Shown: positions 35,839-46,199 of the stretch, one piece after another | How positions within the stretch are numbered: the first letter of the stretch is position 1 | Layout of the letters: each line of letters opens with the position of its first letter | DNA from: Metarhizium brunneum | Taxonomy: Eukaryota; Ascomycota; Sordariomycetes; Hypocreales; Clavicipitaceae | DNA length: 64,000 nucleotides | Direction: 5' to 3' | NCBI RefSeq assembly: GCF_013426205.1 | Contig: NC_089425.1 | Location: 2,480,001-2,544,000, forward strand | The notes under the pieces: generated by a model | The model's input: the letters and a program-made list of their open reading frames with translations, nothing else | Told to the model about the DNA's origin: nothing | Databases searched by the model: none | Made by a program: the position numbers and the translations under genes

Positions 35839-36629
35839 CTAATCCTCCTCGGGGGGTCCTGAGAACAGGCCAAATCGCATCCGGTGACTCTAAAAGTTTA
35901 TAAAAAGTTAGTGATTTGGCCAATGGCAGCAGGATTGATATCAGATATACGCGGCGACCTACAAAAGGCAGCTTAGGAATGACGACGGCTAATACAGCCA
36001 AGAAATTAATGATGAAGTATGCAAGGTCATAGTGGGTGTAATGTGTGCTGAGTAAGAACAGCACAATGGGGACACTGAGCAGAAACTTCTTGGTCGGGGT
36101 GTATTGGGCGCCATTGTCGATTTGTTCCCACATGTTTAGGTTGTCAAAGGCGCCGCTATTAAATTCGAAGGGGACACCGCGGACGTAATGGAACATGATA
36201 TACGAGCCAAACATGTACGTCATGTTGGTGAGCGTCCACGATGTCTCCTGGGAGACACCGGGGATAATGTCGTAGAGAATCTTAAGGGCGGCGATGAGAA
36301 CAATGTGGATGGTCCAGGCTCCTAGAATGCAAATTCGAGTGCGTTAGCGTCGTCCACACCCTGCCACGCGTGGCCGGTCAAGAGCACCGGCAAGACAAGA
36401 GGAAAGCATATTTGGATGTCTTGCCATGTAGGGGCAGTTGTGGCGTTGTCAAGCTTAGTTCCTCGCTTCGTGTCGGTTCATTCATACCTTTTGCACTTGT
36501 CCAATTGGCGTTGAGGTTGGGCAGCACAGCTTGGTCACTGATTTGCTCGAGCGTCTCTGGAGGCTCATGATAGACTTGCAGAATGCTGCTCGACCTTCTC
36601 CTACGGGCTGAACTATTTCGGTCGGCCAT
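35839..36629 (-). CDS. ORM1: ORMDL family protein (Orm1/Orm2)
   Basis: Model complement(join(35839..35889, 35963..36321, 36488..36629)), 183 aa. The protein is an ER membrane regulator that holds serine palmitoyltransferase in check. The N-terminus (SSARRRRSSSILQVYHEPPE) carries the Ser cluster that is a phosphorylation site in yeast Orms. Splicing joins NANWTSAK|GAWTIHIVLIA. The core NMTYMFGSYIMFHYVRGVPF and GAFDNLNMWEQIDNG is strongly conserved. I place a last intron of 73 bp (GTAGGT donor, CACTAAC branch, TTTTAG acceptor) so the end reads VIPKLPF|SHRMRFGLFSGPPEED, which fits the family's IPKLP-x-H-R-x-R ending. Without splicing, the frame stays open to a stop at 35810 with an unrelated tail. 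Confidence 0.92.
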
Positions 36630-39034
36630 GTCTAGATATATGCTTCCACGACGCGGAGGTTTTGTGCCCGCGTCGTAGGAAACGGTGCGCTGGAGAAGAA
36701 TTGGGGAAGACAGCTTGGCGGTATTGTCGGGTACGAGTAGGGGGAGAGGACAGGAGACCCGAGTCGTGGATCAGAGAGCGGCAAGTTGCGAGGCGGTGAT
36801 GCAAGTCTCTCGCGGCACCGGTTCAGGAGCGGCTGTACCAAGCTGCGCGTTGGAGAGGAATAACGGCAAGGATTTTACTCGATATTGAGTTGGCAGGTAC
36901 AGGACAGCCACAAGGCTAGTTGTCTTGGGGCAGATGGTGGTTTGCGATGCCCAAAGGGAGAAGCGGCGAATGCGGAGAGTCGAACACGACAATGGACATT
37001 GGGGGGGGCAAAGGTCGTGACGAGGCGGGAGAAAAAAAGGCACAGCCAGTGGCCAATGTATGAATACAGTGAGCGATAGTACAGAAGACGATGGCAAGGA
37101 GACGGATGGCTGGGTGGCGATAGCAGCGCGCACAGATGGCAGAAGTCGACGATGAGAAATGGCCGGATAGACTGGTGATGGGAGAATGTCCGAAGACTGA
37201 AGCTGGGGTCCGAAGGTGGGACTGGAAGTGGAAGTGTCGACTCGACAAGGAAAGCGCCAGAGCCAGACTGGACTGGACATGGAGCGTGCGGGCAGCAGGC
37301 AGGAGCCAGGCACGCAGGCAAGGAGGCAAGGAGGCAGGCAGCGGGCGGGCAAACACCCGGCGGACATGGCGGATGGGACCAGACATCTGGACATCTGGAG
37401 TCACTGGTCTGGTGCTCAGGTGAGTGCGCCCCCAGCACCCCCAGCACAGGCCCCGGCCGGCACTGGGTCCGACCTGCTGACACGGCTGCTGTGAGTGGCC
37501 AGTTGGTGGTTCTAGAGCTGAGCAGATGAGGTCAACCGGACATGGACTCGACTCAACTTGGTCGCATAATGTCTTTACAGTCCAGATGTCATCTTCGTGC
37601 CCACCACCAGACCACCAGCCGCCCTTCAAGGACGGCGGTTTCCGCGCATCTTCCTTGTGTCTCCTCCGTCGAGAAATTGATGGCCCTGGCCGGGCCAGCG
37701 TGGCATTGCAAGGAGCTGGTCCCCAAGCCTTGCCGACTCAAGCACGCGGCCAGGACCACGACCAAGACCAAGACCCAAGATTTGGCTTTTTGACCCCTGT
37801 CGCGGGCATGGAACATGCAACGCTTCCATTACGTCTTCAATATCAACCGATCTTATTAGAATGTCGTATCCGTTTAGGGCACTGCAGCATTCACGGCCTC
37901 CAAAAATTTGGCGGGCCAGCGGGCGCACACGTCCATGTCGACACCGGACGGCAATGCACACCCGACGACGTGCAGGCGCGCACCACATGTCAATACTAGC
38001 GCGTGCGTGGCGCCGCACGCCGCACGCCTCAGGCCAAGTTGGCATCTAGTTGGACCCGGCCAGGAAATAATCCCCATCATACCTGTGGCCTTCTGACGGC
38101 TAGTCGCAGTCGACAACACGCCGGCGGGCGCCGTCGCCGCCTAGCAGAACATGATATTGACTTTTATTCGGACAAGCACAACAATGCCATCTTTAATTGC
38201 TATTCTCGTTATCGATGTCGTTGCCTTGCCAGACTCGATGACCTGTTGGCCGTCTCCTAGTGTTGTTTCCTGTTGCTCGTACGGAGTAGTTACTATACAT
38301 GACGAGCATTACAGCCACAATATGTGGGGCCTAGACGCGCCGACAGCGGCCCAATTTGTTGAGAAAACATTCAACATGTCGTGACTTGAGGCCCCTACCC
38401 TATTTCGACGAGGAAAAGGAAATGGGTATGAGAAAGGTCGACAACACATTACGGTACATGGACAAATTCACACATCCTGTTGCTCTACACGAGCCTGCAC
38501 AGGGTTCCAGCCTGGTATAGATGGGTATAGGGTAGCACCAGCAATTCACGGCTCAAGCCCATGGTTCCGGGTTAATCTTCGGACGCTGGAGTCTCCTGCC
38601 CGTCAATCATACAATTCAACGACTCGGGGACGCGATATGATTCGTCCGCTTTCCCGTAATTTTTTTCTTCCCCAGGGAAGGAGGAATAAGATTGACACTT
38701 TCGGCATACCTCATTCTGGTGCGCCGATGAACGATTTTTTGGTCGAGTATACGTCGTATTCAGCAAGGCTGCTGAAAAGTTTTGCGACGGTTGTATGCTT
38801 CATTGACTTCCAGACGGTAAAAGAGTGCGCATCCAAACCGAGCCGTGCGTTGCGTGTGTGACAGTGTCGGATTGCGACCGAGAGTTAACCAAGGGAGAGA
38901 GCATTCTGTGCAGCCGCACCCCCGGGAACTGCCACGAGAAATATCATCATCATCTCATGGACTGAATAAACTTGGGAGGACAGGCAGTATCGTCGTTTGA
39001 TCTTACTGGCCGTTGGCGCAGGGCTGGCTTCGAC
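36630..39034. other. 2.4-kb intergenic region between divergent ORMDL and Air-like genes
   Basis: The ~1 kb next to ORMDL is CT-rich on its coding strand and gives long but domain-free overlapping frames (about 200-237 codons in all three minus frames), typical of composition bias. A TACGGAGTA motif lies at 38280-38288. No gene or RNA was recognised. Confidence 0.55.
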
Positions 39035-41104
39035 ATGAGCGCCAAAAACGGGAATGAGACGCCAGGCGACGTCATCCGCCTCGGGGATAGTGACGACGAG
39101 AGCAACTACGAGCCCGAGATTGACCAGGAGCCAATTTCGCAGCCAGCACCGCAAGGCATGGATAGCCAACTGTCAACAGCCGGCCAGAAGCGGCCACGCA
39201 ATGAGGCCGACGAGGGCGAGGCTCACGGCTTCCCGCCAGCTGCTACCGTCCATGAACATGTGCCCTCGCGCCATCCAAAGCGGGCCAAACTGAGCACATC
39301 ACCTTCAAATCACACCCACCAAGCCTCAGAGGAATGCGAAGTTGATGAGTCCGAATCTGAAGCCAATCCTCGCGCTGCGTTGGAGAAGGGCAAAGAATAT
39401 ATGCTTGTCAGCGCAGCCGAGGCGACAGCCCCCCCTGCTCACTCTACGGCAGCCACTTCTCCTCCGGCAACAAACGGGCTTTCGACATCAGGTCACACAA
39501 CCGACCAGGCCGAGGTTGACGATTTGGAACCCGTCACTCGAGCTCATATGCCCCGTGAACCTCCTACCTACACGGTAGGTTCACTATCACTCGACCTGCC
39601 TGCATTATCTCGAAAGAAGCAGGGTTCATGGACTGCCAGGTTCAAGGACTGGGCTCAGGTACTCTGCAAGCACAACCCGCACAACGCCTCTGCAATCACG
39701 CCTACAGTGGCGACGGACGCCTTTATCTATTACCTTGATACTCATAATAGTCGCCTGCGACAGGCGAAGAAGAAGGCAGCAAAGCAAGCTGCCAAAAGTT
39801 TGCTACTTGCTGGCACGACAAAGACCGCAATTGGAGAAACCAAGTCTTCGACGGATGCTAGTCCGCATCAACCGGCTGCTAAGCCACCAGCGAAAACCCA
39901 AGGTGCAAACGACGGCTCACCAGAGGAGGGCGAGGTCTCTAGTAACGGCGGCCGTCCGGCACCAACGGAAATGAAGTACAAAACACAGAATGGCGACGTT
40001 TCCATAGTCAGAGAGGGGGTTCCAACTGGGCCAGAGGAGCTGGAGCAACAGCGAAGATACTTCCCCTCGGCTGCTGATCCAAGCAGCATGTGTCTTTTGT
40101 GTGGCCTCGAGGGTCATAGGGCGATTCATTGCTCTCGCTCCAAATGCAGATTTTGCGACAGCTATGATCACTGGGACTTTTGCTGTCCCAGCATTCAAGA
40201 ACGATGCGCCAAGTGCCGTCAATTGGGGCACAAGGCTGCCGCCTGTGTCGAAAAGCTGGCAATGACAACAGACGAGGGCCTGGCTTGCCTTTACTGCAAG
40301 TCTTCTGAGCATCTGGAGGACAGCTGCACAGATATCTGGCGATCATTTCACCCGGAGGAACAAACAATACACAAAGTAGTGTATTTGCCCAGTTCGTGCG
40401 CAGTGTGTGGTGGCAAAGACCACCTTTCAGGGGATTGCAGACATAGAAGAGGAGTCTGTTCCAACCCTACCTGGTCCTTACAAAACCGCAGCCTCTATAT
40501 GGATTATAGCTGTGACGCGTTGTCGATCGAGGATGCCGCGAACCCTGAAGGCAACAGGAAGCCATTGCGGGCCCCGGAGACCAAGATTCGCGGACACGCT
40601 GCACGGACAGCCAATATCCATTACTCAGAAAGTGACGACTCTGACATAGAGTTCCTTGGCAAAAAGCTGCCGAAGGCACCGAAAGAGGGCGTGGGTAAAT
40701 CTCGAAAGTCTAGCTATATCCAGTTGACGTTGCCACAGATGATGGGTAGTCACGCCGTCAACAGCTTTCAACCACTCGCTGACCAACCACCGCTTCCTCC
40801 GGGACCGCCACCATCAGGACCTTTGACAGGAGGCCAATCTAGTAGACATCCCCCTCCACCTGGAGCTCGCGGGTATCACTCCCAACCGACAGCCCCTCCC
40901 CCTTCTCTCCCATCCAAGCCTCCCCCTTCAACGCGAGGCTATCACAGCGTGCCGCCACCTCCTCTTCTACCGCCAACCAACGCGAATAGGTCCAGAGGTG
41001 GACATGGCGACCAAGGCGGGCGAGGCGGCGGCGGCGGCGGTGCTGGAAGAGGGGGACGAGGTAGAGGCAGACCCAGAGGCAGACCCAGAGGCAGAGGGCG
41101 ATAG
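39035..41104 (+). CDS. Zinc-knuckle RNA-binding protein, Air1/Air2-like (TRAMP complex)
   Basis: Single exon, 689 aa from ATG 39035; the frame is open upstream but with no better ATG. Five CCHC zinc knuckles lie between about residues 353 and 468: CLLCGLEGHRAIHC, CRFCDSYDHWDFCC, CAKCRQLGHKAAAC, CLYCKSSEHLEDSC and CAVCGGKDHLSGDC. This clustered array is the signature of the Air proteins, which bridge RNA and the poly(A) polymerase Trf4/5 in the nuclear TRAMP surveillance complex. The N-terminal ~340 residues are acidic and low complexity with a possible nuclear signal (HPKRAKL). The C-terminus is Pro-rich, then an RG/RGG tail (GRGRPRGRPRGRGR). It is far longer than yeast Air1/2, as is usual in filamentous fungi. 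Confidence 0.82.
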   Translation: MSAKNGNETPGDVIRLGDSDDESNYEPEIDQEPISQPAPQGMDSQLSTAGQKRPRNEADEGEAHGFPPAATVHEHVPSRHPKRAKLSTSPSNHTHQASEECEVDESESEANPRAALEKGKEYMLVSAAEATAPPAHSTAATSPPATNGLSTSGHTTDQAEVDDLEPVTRAHMPREPPTYTVGSLSLDLPALSRKKQGSWTARFKDWAQVLCKHNPHNASAITPTVATDAFIYYLDTHNSRLRQAKKKAAKQAAKSLLLAGTTKTAIGETKSSTDASPHQPAAKPPAKTQGANDGSPEEGEVSSNGGRPAPTEMKYKTQNGDVSIVREGVPTGPEELEQQRRYFPSAADPSSMCLLCGLEGHRAIHCSRSKCRFCDSYDHWDFCCPSIQERCAKCRQLGHKAAACVEKLAMTTDEGLACLYCKSSEHLEDSCTDIWRSFHPEEQTIHKVVYLPSSCAVCGGKDHLSGDCRHRRGVCSNPTWSLQNRSLYMDYSCDALSIEDAANPEGNRKPLRAPETKIRGHAARTANIHYSESDDSDIEFLGKKLPKAPKEGVGKSRKSSYIQLTLPQMMGSHAVNSFQPLADQPPLPPGPPPSGPLTGGQSSRHPPPPGARGYHSQPTAPPPSLPSKPPPSTRGYHSVPPPPLLPPTNANRSRGGHGDQGGRGGGGGGAGRGGRGRGRPRGRPRGRGR

Positions 41105-42744
41105 AGCATGCGATGCAAGATGTGAGGAATGCATTTCAGGTGTGGTGCATGCGGGAGGTAGCCGGTTGATTTGCATTTTCGCATGGATGACAAGGGTCGG
41201 TGGACTTGGTTTATGCAGAGAAAGAGAAATTCAGATACCCAATGATGCAGTGTCACAAGCGATGAGGGTAGTAATGCTAAAAGTGCGACTTTTGCGCTTG
41301 GGATGTGATTGGCATTTGTATGGTCGCAGCCGAGACGACTCAGAGCCACAGCATGACCAACTTGCAGGGACCGATGCGAAACTTTTCTTCAAATTGTGGG
41401 TGTGAGGACCAAGATGCCGTGTTTTGAGAGACGGGATGAACTTTGTGTGTCATGGCACCGATGAGCATAAAGGTCAGTGTTGGCGCACAATCCAATTGAC
41501 TGGTCTGAAGCATCGTTCCGTTTCAACGCGTGCAAAACGTCGCCAACGCCACAAGCTGCGGTTGGACAACGACTTGATGAAAGCGCGCATAACAGTGTGC
41601 GATAGGGTGAGAGGGTGACGTGATGAAATCGTTGGGATTTACACGAGCAGGGAATACTCAAGCCGAGCACTATGACGGCGGGATACGCCACAGCTTTGGC
41701 TTTCAAGTTGTGCGTTGGTGATGGCTTGAATTTAGATTGATGCGTCCTGCCATCATGGGCATCATCCGCTGCGGCCAAACAAACGACCACATGGGAGACC
41801 TGATTAAGATTAAGCTCTAGGTTATCGTTTCCAAATGGTGCCGGACCAGACGATTCTCGGAAACGTCGTCCAAACCACGCATGAGCAGCCACAGCGGCGT
41901 CACCCGCGTCACCCGCGTCAACCATTTTCGTGGCGCGCGTATCTCGCGTCCCCGCAAGTCCATATGATTGGCCACAGCTGCCATCTCGCAACGTCGACCG
42001 CACAAACGCTCCAACGGCTCTCCTCCGCGCAAAGGCCGCTATCAGATCGGCGCTGCATACGACACCCATGCCCGCATCGTGGGAGGCCATCCCACTGGTC
42101 CATCACAGGTCGTTCTGCACCCCATGTGGAATCCAGAGACCGGCGTGGCCAACCGTGGCCATCGGCACGTCTTCCCATCGCGGTCGCGACGCCAGAAAAC
42201 ACCCGGACTGCATGCATGCATACCGCTGGATCCCTCAGGACCACTCGATTCTTGTGCTTTGCTGCGGCGCCGAGACGGGGATAGAAGATGGATACGTACC
42301 TGTTTGGTGGGGGGAGGCGACGGGAAAACCAAGAAGTGGGATCGGGAGAATGAAAGAAAAGGGTGATGCAGATGCGGGATATATACGGGCCTCCGCCTTT
42401 CATGGCCCGGATTCAAATTAATTTGGCTGTTTCCATATTGATGCCTGTGCCTGGATAGGTGTCCATTTTTTACCTTTTTCAGATTTCAAGTTGAGGTATT
42501 GTCAGGGTTGAATCTTTATACCGGTTCACGACTTACACCGCAACTCTTGGGCAGCGATATTATCTGATCGACGTGGCTATTTTCATCACAACTTTTGATT
42601 TTGAGAAGCTCAATCTTGGGTGTCACTGGGCTATCAGCTACATCAATTGCTATACCAACCATCAAAATTCCACCACACACGGTTGCATCGTCACCCCGAA
42701 CCACCTCACCTCACTTACACTGTCCGCCACACAATGAAAGAGAA
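41105..42744. other. Intergenic region
   Basis: Several mutually overlapping frames of 120-230 codons occur on both strands around 41389-42421, but none has a domain or good start context. The last 300 bases precede the F-box gene. Confidence 0.55.
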
Positions 42745-44682
42745 ATGTCGTCCGCAGAGCAACTCCTCATCATCCTCTTAAGAAATGACCGCATCAAGGA
42801 CCGTCTATTCTCGCACCTCTCCACCTCTGACATTGCCTCCGTCCGCCGGCTCTCGTCGGCATGCTGCAACCTCGTCACGAGACACCTCTTCACCCGCATC
42901 ACCGTCACCTTCACGCCCGCCACCTTCACTAAACCCACCCGCGTGGCGGCTCTCAACCGCATCGGCCACCACGTCGAGCACCTGACGTTCCAGATGCCTC
43001 ACTCCGAAGCGACCTTCCTCCCGCCCCTCGTGCATCCGCTCACCGGGCAGGAGATATGCTTCCTGTACACGCCCCATACGAGCATGAGCTCCGCGCTCAC
43101 TCGCCGCAAGTATGCCAACACAGAGCTGGGCGACATCCTGACGCAGCAGTATCCGCCGCTCTTCCACGCCGCCACAAACGTGCCCAGCTTCATCCATGCG
43201 CTTCACTCGCTCCCAAACATGAGGCACCTGACCGTCCGCTGCCCCGGGCAGGACCCCAGAGAGAGGTACAGGAGGGACATTGTCGACTATGCGCTCATCA
43301 GCCTCCGAATCGCCGTGGAGAGAGCGCCGCTCGACAAACTCAACAAGCTGAGTCTCTCGTCGCTGCACCCCTCGGCGTTCAACTACCTCCGGCACACGCA
43401 GGGGTTCGGCTCTGTGCCCTCGGCGGGAAAACGCTGGAAGCAAGTCAAGAAGCTCAACATCTCTGTGGAAGCATGGGACTTTCACGGCCCTTCCCCAGGG
43501 CTGGACCACCTGAAAATCCTCGACGACTACGTGCGCTTCTTTGCGCCGTCCCTCGACAAGTTCAGTTTTACGTGGATCGGGGCAAAGGGTCCTTGTCCCG
43601 TGGCTCTGTCCTCCGATTCGCTCTTTGCGCCGCCCAGGTCGTCCAAGAAGCTCTTCCACGAAGTCACGTCGCCCATGTCGCCGCTGCCCGTCCGCCCGCC
43701 CCGGGAACCCATTCACTTCCCCAAGCTGCGCCACCTGCAGATTCGGAATGCCGCCATGAATGCGCCCCAGCTGAGCGACCTGATCAAGTCGCATAGCTCT
43801 ACCGTCAAGGAATTCGACTTTGAGAACGTCGTGCTCACGAACAATGGGAACTGGGAGGATGCCCTCGCGCCGCTCAGCAGAGACGACTCCTGGACGAGGA
43901 GTAGCATGGCGGCCGCGTCCGACTACAGCCTCGTGACGTGCGAGAGCGACGAGGAGCTGCCCAGTCCAAGTGCGGCGGCCGAAGCAGCCAGCAGGGAGCT
44001 GTTGGATCTGGACCTGGGCGCATCGGGATTCAGCGACGAGGAGAGGACCGTCGTCGAAGGGCCGTCGGAGGAGACGTCTGCTGCTGCTTCTGCCGCGCGG
44101 TCTGAAGAGAGTGTCGGCTTCACGACCAAGTTGCGCAAGAAGAGGACCAAGAGGAGGAGGAGAAGACACGATGAGCACGGCCCTGATTCGAGGCCGTCGT
44201 CCTCGCACCGCCATGACAGGAAGCCGCCCAAGCCAAAGCCCAAGCCTCCCCTGGAGTCGGACAGGCACAACAGGCCCGTCACGCCCCCTTCGCCGAAACA
44301 TGTCATCACCGCGCCTATCCTTGCGGCGGGCCCGCACCCAGTCATCCTCCAGCCGGCCGTCTACGACCCGTCCTGCTCCCAGGACGACGGTATCTCCGCT
44401 GTCCAGCGCAACATTGAGCAAGAAGAAGCGCACAGACTCCTCGCCGAAGACGCAGCAGCGAGGGTCAGCGCTCTTCAGAAGGCCAAGGAGGCTGTTCTCT
44501 CGAAGCTGAGCAGGGAGTTTTCCGCCAAGAGGAGTAAAGCGGCTGATGCGGTGGCGGCGTGTAGGTTGATGGCGAGTAGGGAGTGGGCGAACGACATGTA
44601 CACGACGAACGTGGTTGTTGAGGATCGGGGCCGCATGGAGAGTCGGAGCGCGTTGGTGCCGTTGATGTTTAGTCGTTCATGA
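42745..44682 (+). CDS. F-box domain protein
   Basis: Single exon, 645 aa from ATG 42745; the frame extends upstream but without an ATG. The N-terminus holds an F-box-like helix set (IKDRLFSHLSTSDIASVRRLSSACCNLVTRHLF, about residues 14-48). The middle (about 70-370) has recurring leucine-rich segments (MRHLTVRC, LNKLSLSSL, VKKLNISVEAWD, LRHLQIRN), suggesting irregular LRR-like substrate-recognition repeats. The rest is charged: an acidic Ser-rich segment, a basic run TKLRKKRTKRRRRRHDEHG (possible nuclear signal), and a C-terminal Ala/Glu/Lys helix that may form a coiled coil. F-box proteins recruit substrates to SCF ubiquitin ligases through Skp1. The substrate is unknown. Confidence 0.75.
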   Translation: MSSAEQLLIILLRNDRIKDRLFSHLSTSDIASVRRLSSACCNLVTRHLFTRITVTFTPATFTKPTRVAALNRIGHHVEHLTFQMPHSEATFLPPLVHPLTGQEICFLYTPHTSMSSALTRRKYANTELGDILTQQYPPLFHAATNVPSFIHALHSLPNMRHLTVRCPGQDPRERYRRDIVDYALISLRIAVERAPLDKLNKLSLSSLHPSAFNYLRHTQGFGSVPSAGKRWKQVKKLNISVEAWDFHGPSPGLDHLKILDDYVRFFAPSLDKFSFTWIGAKGPCPVALSSDSLFAPPRSSKKLFHEVTSPMSPLPVRPPREPIHFPKLRHLQIRNAAMNAPQLSDLIKSHSSTVKEFDFENVVLTNNGNWEDALAPLSRDDSWTRSSMAAASDYSLVTCESDEELPSPSAAAEAASRELLDLDLGASGFSDEERTVVEGPSEETSAAASAARSEESVGFTTKLRKKRTKRRRRRHDEHGPDSRPSSSHRHDRKPPKPKPKPPLESDRHNRPVTPPSPKHVITAPILAAGPHPVILQPAVYDPSCSQDDGISAVQRNIEQEEAHRLLAEDAAARVSALQKAKEAVLSKLSREFSAKRSKAADAVAACRLMASREWANDMYTTNVVVEDRGRMESRSALVPLMFSRS

Positions 44683-45088
44683 GAGTCATGTTGGGAACGA
44701 ATAGCAATGACGTATGGGCTCTCTCTTTTTTTCTCTTTAACGATTTGTAATGAAGTCTGATGACAGTCATGACCTTCTTCTTTTTGTATTGATTATCTTT
44801 TACCTTCTTTTCTTCTTCTTACCTGTCTCTATCAATAGCACATTGATGTAAACCACTTCCCTGCCCAGACTTGATAAGCGCACGGCTGCATCAACGTACA
44901 TATTAGCCCTTTGTTCCTGCGTGTTGTACCCGCCTCACATACCCCATCACATCAGGACGATTGGAACTCGTATATCTTCATTCTGGAAAAGAAACAGCTT
45001 GTATGTAGTAATGTCGACCAGTCCTTCCATGCAGATTCACAAAGCGCCAGTAATTACAAACAAACGGTCCACCATCAAAACTCAGGCA
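44683..45088. other. Convergent intergenic region
   Basis: T-rich 3' flank of the F-box gene and 3' flank of the DsbA-like gene. No gene was seen. Confidence 0.6.
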
Positions 45089-45908
45089 TCACCCGCTCTC
45101 CTTGACAACCGTCTCCAGAGCCTTGATATAATCCTTGACCTCCTTGGCCCCCGTCAGCGTGATGTCCCTCCTCTTGCCCTCCACCGCCACGACCGGCACC
45201 GCATCAGCGTCCATCGTGACCTCCCTCAACCGCGCTCTCACTTCCCTCAGCCCCAGCTCCTTGTCTTCCACTAGCTCCCTTGCCTCGTCCTCCCCTACCC
45301 CGGCCTCCACGCACGCTTCCACCAGAGTCTCGTCCCCGGACGGATGCTTCGCCTGCTCAAAGTACCGCCTGTACAGCCCTTCTACCAGACGGCTGGCCGC
45401 GTCGGCTCCCCTGTCCCGCTGAACCTGCTGAATCACCCGGTGGGCGTGGAGGGTGTTGCCCATTTTGCCGGCGAAGTTGAGCTTCACGCCGTGCGGCTCC
45501 AGGAGGGACGTCATGTGGGACTGGTACGCTTGCTGGGCGGCTTCATTGTCAAAGTGCTTTTCGTGGAGGTACCATTCCTGCTTGTCGGCGGTGTCGGGGA
45601 AGTCCGGGAAGAGCTGGAACGGCTCGAAGTGGAGGGTGAATGTTACCGGGGGTGAGGTTGCCCGGACTTGGGCGAGGGCTTCTTCCAGTCTGCCGGCGTC
45701 TTTAGTGGGTGGGCGAAGTGAGTTGACGGGCGAGGATGTACAGACCTCTTCTTTGCCAGGTACGTCCTGAGAGAGTTGGCTCTTGTTCTGGGATCTCGGG
45801 GGGGAGGTTGCTCGATCTGAGTGTTTTGAGGGCGATGCGATGATGGGGGTGAGATGCTTACCACGGGCAAATGGTATCGAGGGTGAATGATACTTGCGAT
45901 TCATACAT
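45089..45908 (-). CDS. DsbA/FrnE-like thioredoxin-fold oxidoreductase
   Basis: Model complement(join(45089..45689, 45746..45766, 45862..45908)), 222 aa, the usual length of this family. The start MYESQVSFTLDTICPW is recovered only by splicing: a 47-nt first exon, a 21-nt second exon (completing W then TYLAKK) and a main exon beginning RLEEALAQVRA. Introns are 95 bp (GTAAGC donor) and 56 bp (weaker GTCTGT donor). The fold is recognised from FTLHFEPFQLFPDFP, AHRVIQQVQRDRG, LVEGLYRRYFEQ and VPVVAVEGKR. The active-site region is CPWTY, so only the first Cys of a CxxC pair remains. This argues for a glutathione-transferase-like or non-redox role rather than a classical disulfide oxidoreductase. 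The partner and substrate are unknown. Confidence 0.82.
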
Positions 45909-46199
45909 GGTTTCAGCTACAGATACGATAGGGGAGGCGTGCGGGCTCAATTATAATCTGCTCTGGAGGGCAAAGCGTCTGATGAGAGGAGCAAGAGACA
46001 GTCGTCGATTTGAAGGAATTGGTTGCAAGTTTGATGAATAATCGACCGTCACGGCAGGAAACAGTCGATGCGGGGTGAGAGGGAGCCACAACGCCTCTCC
46101 GTCTATCCGACCCAGATGCGAAAATTGGATTCCTTGAAATTGATCGCCTCGTGAGGGTATCTTCATCCTAAACGCAAAAACACCCAATAGATACACTGT

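Noticed and set aside
36771..37629. Three overlapping minus frames of 200-237 codons upstream of ORMDL
   Set aside because: All three frames are open because the strand is CT-rich; the proteins are Ser/Pro/Leu low-complexity with no domain. Probably leader or promoter.
41389..42090. Minus frame of 233 codons
   Set aside because: Overlaps several open frames on the other strand, has no domain, and has the look of composition-driven openness.
42805..44433. Long antisense frame (542 codons) over the F-box gene
   Set aside because: Arg/Val/Glu-rich shadow caused by GC-rich codon third positions of the sense gene.
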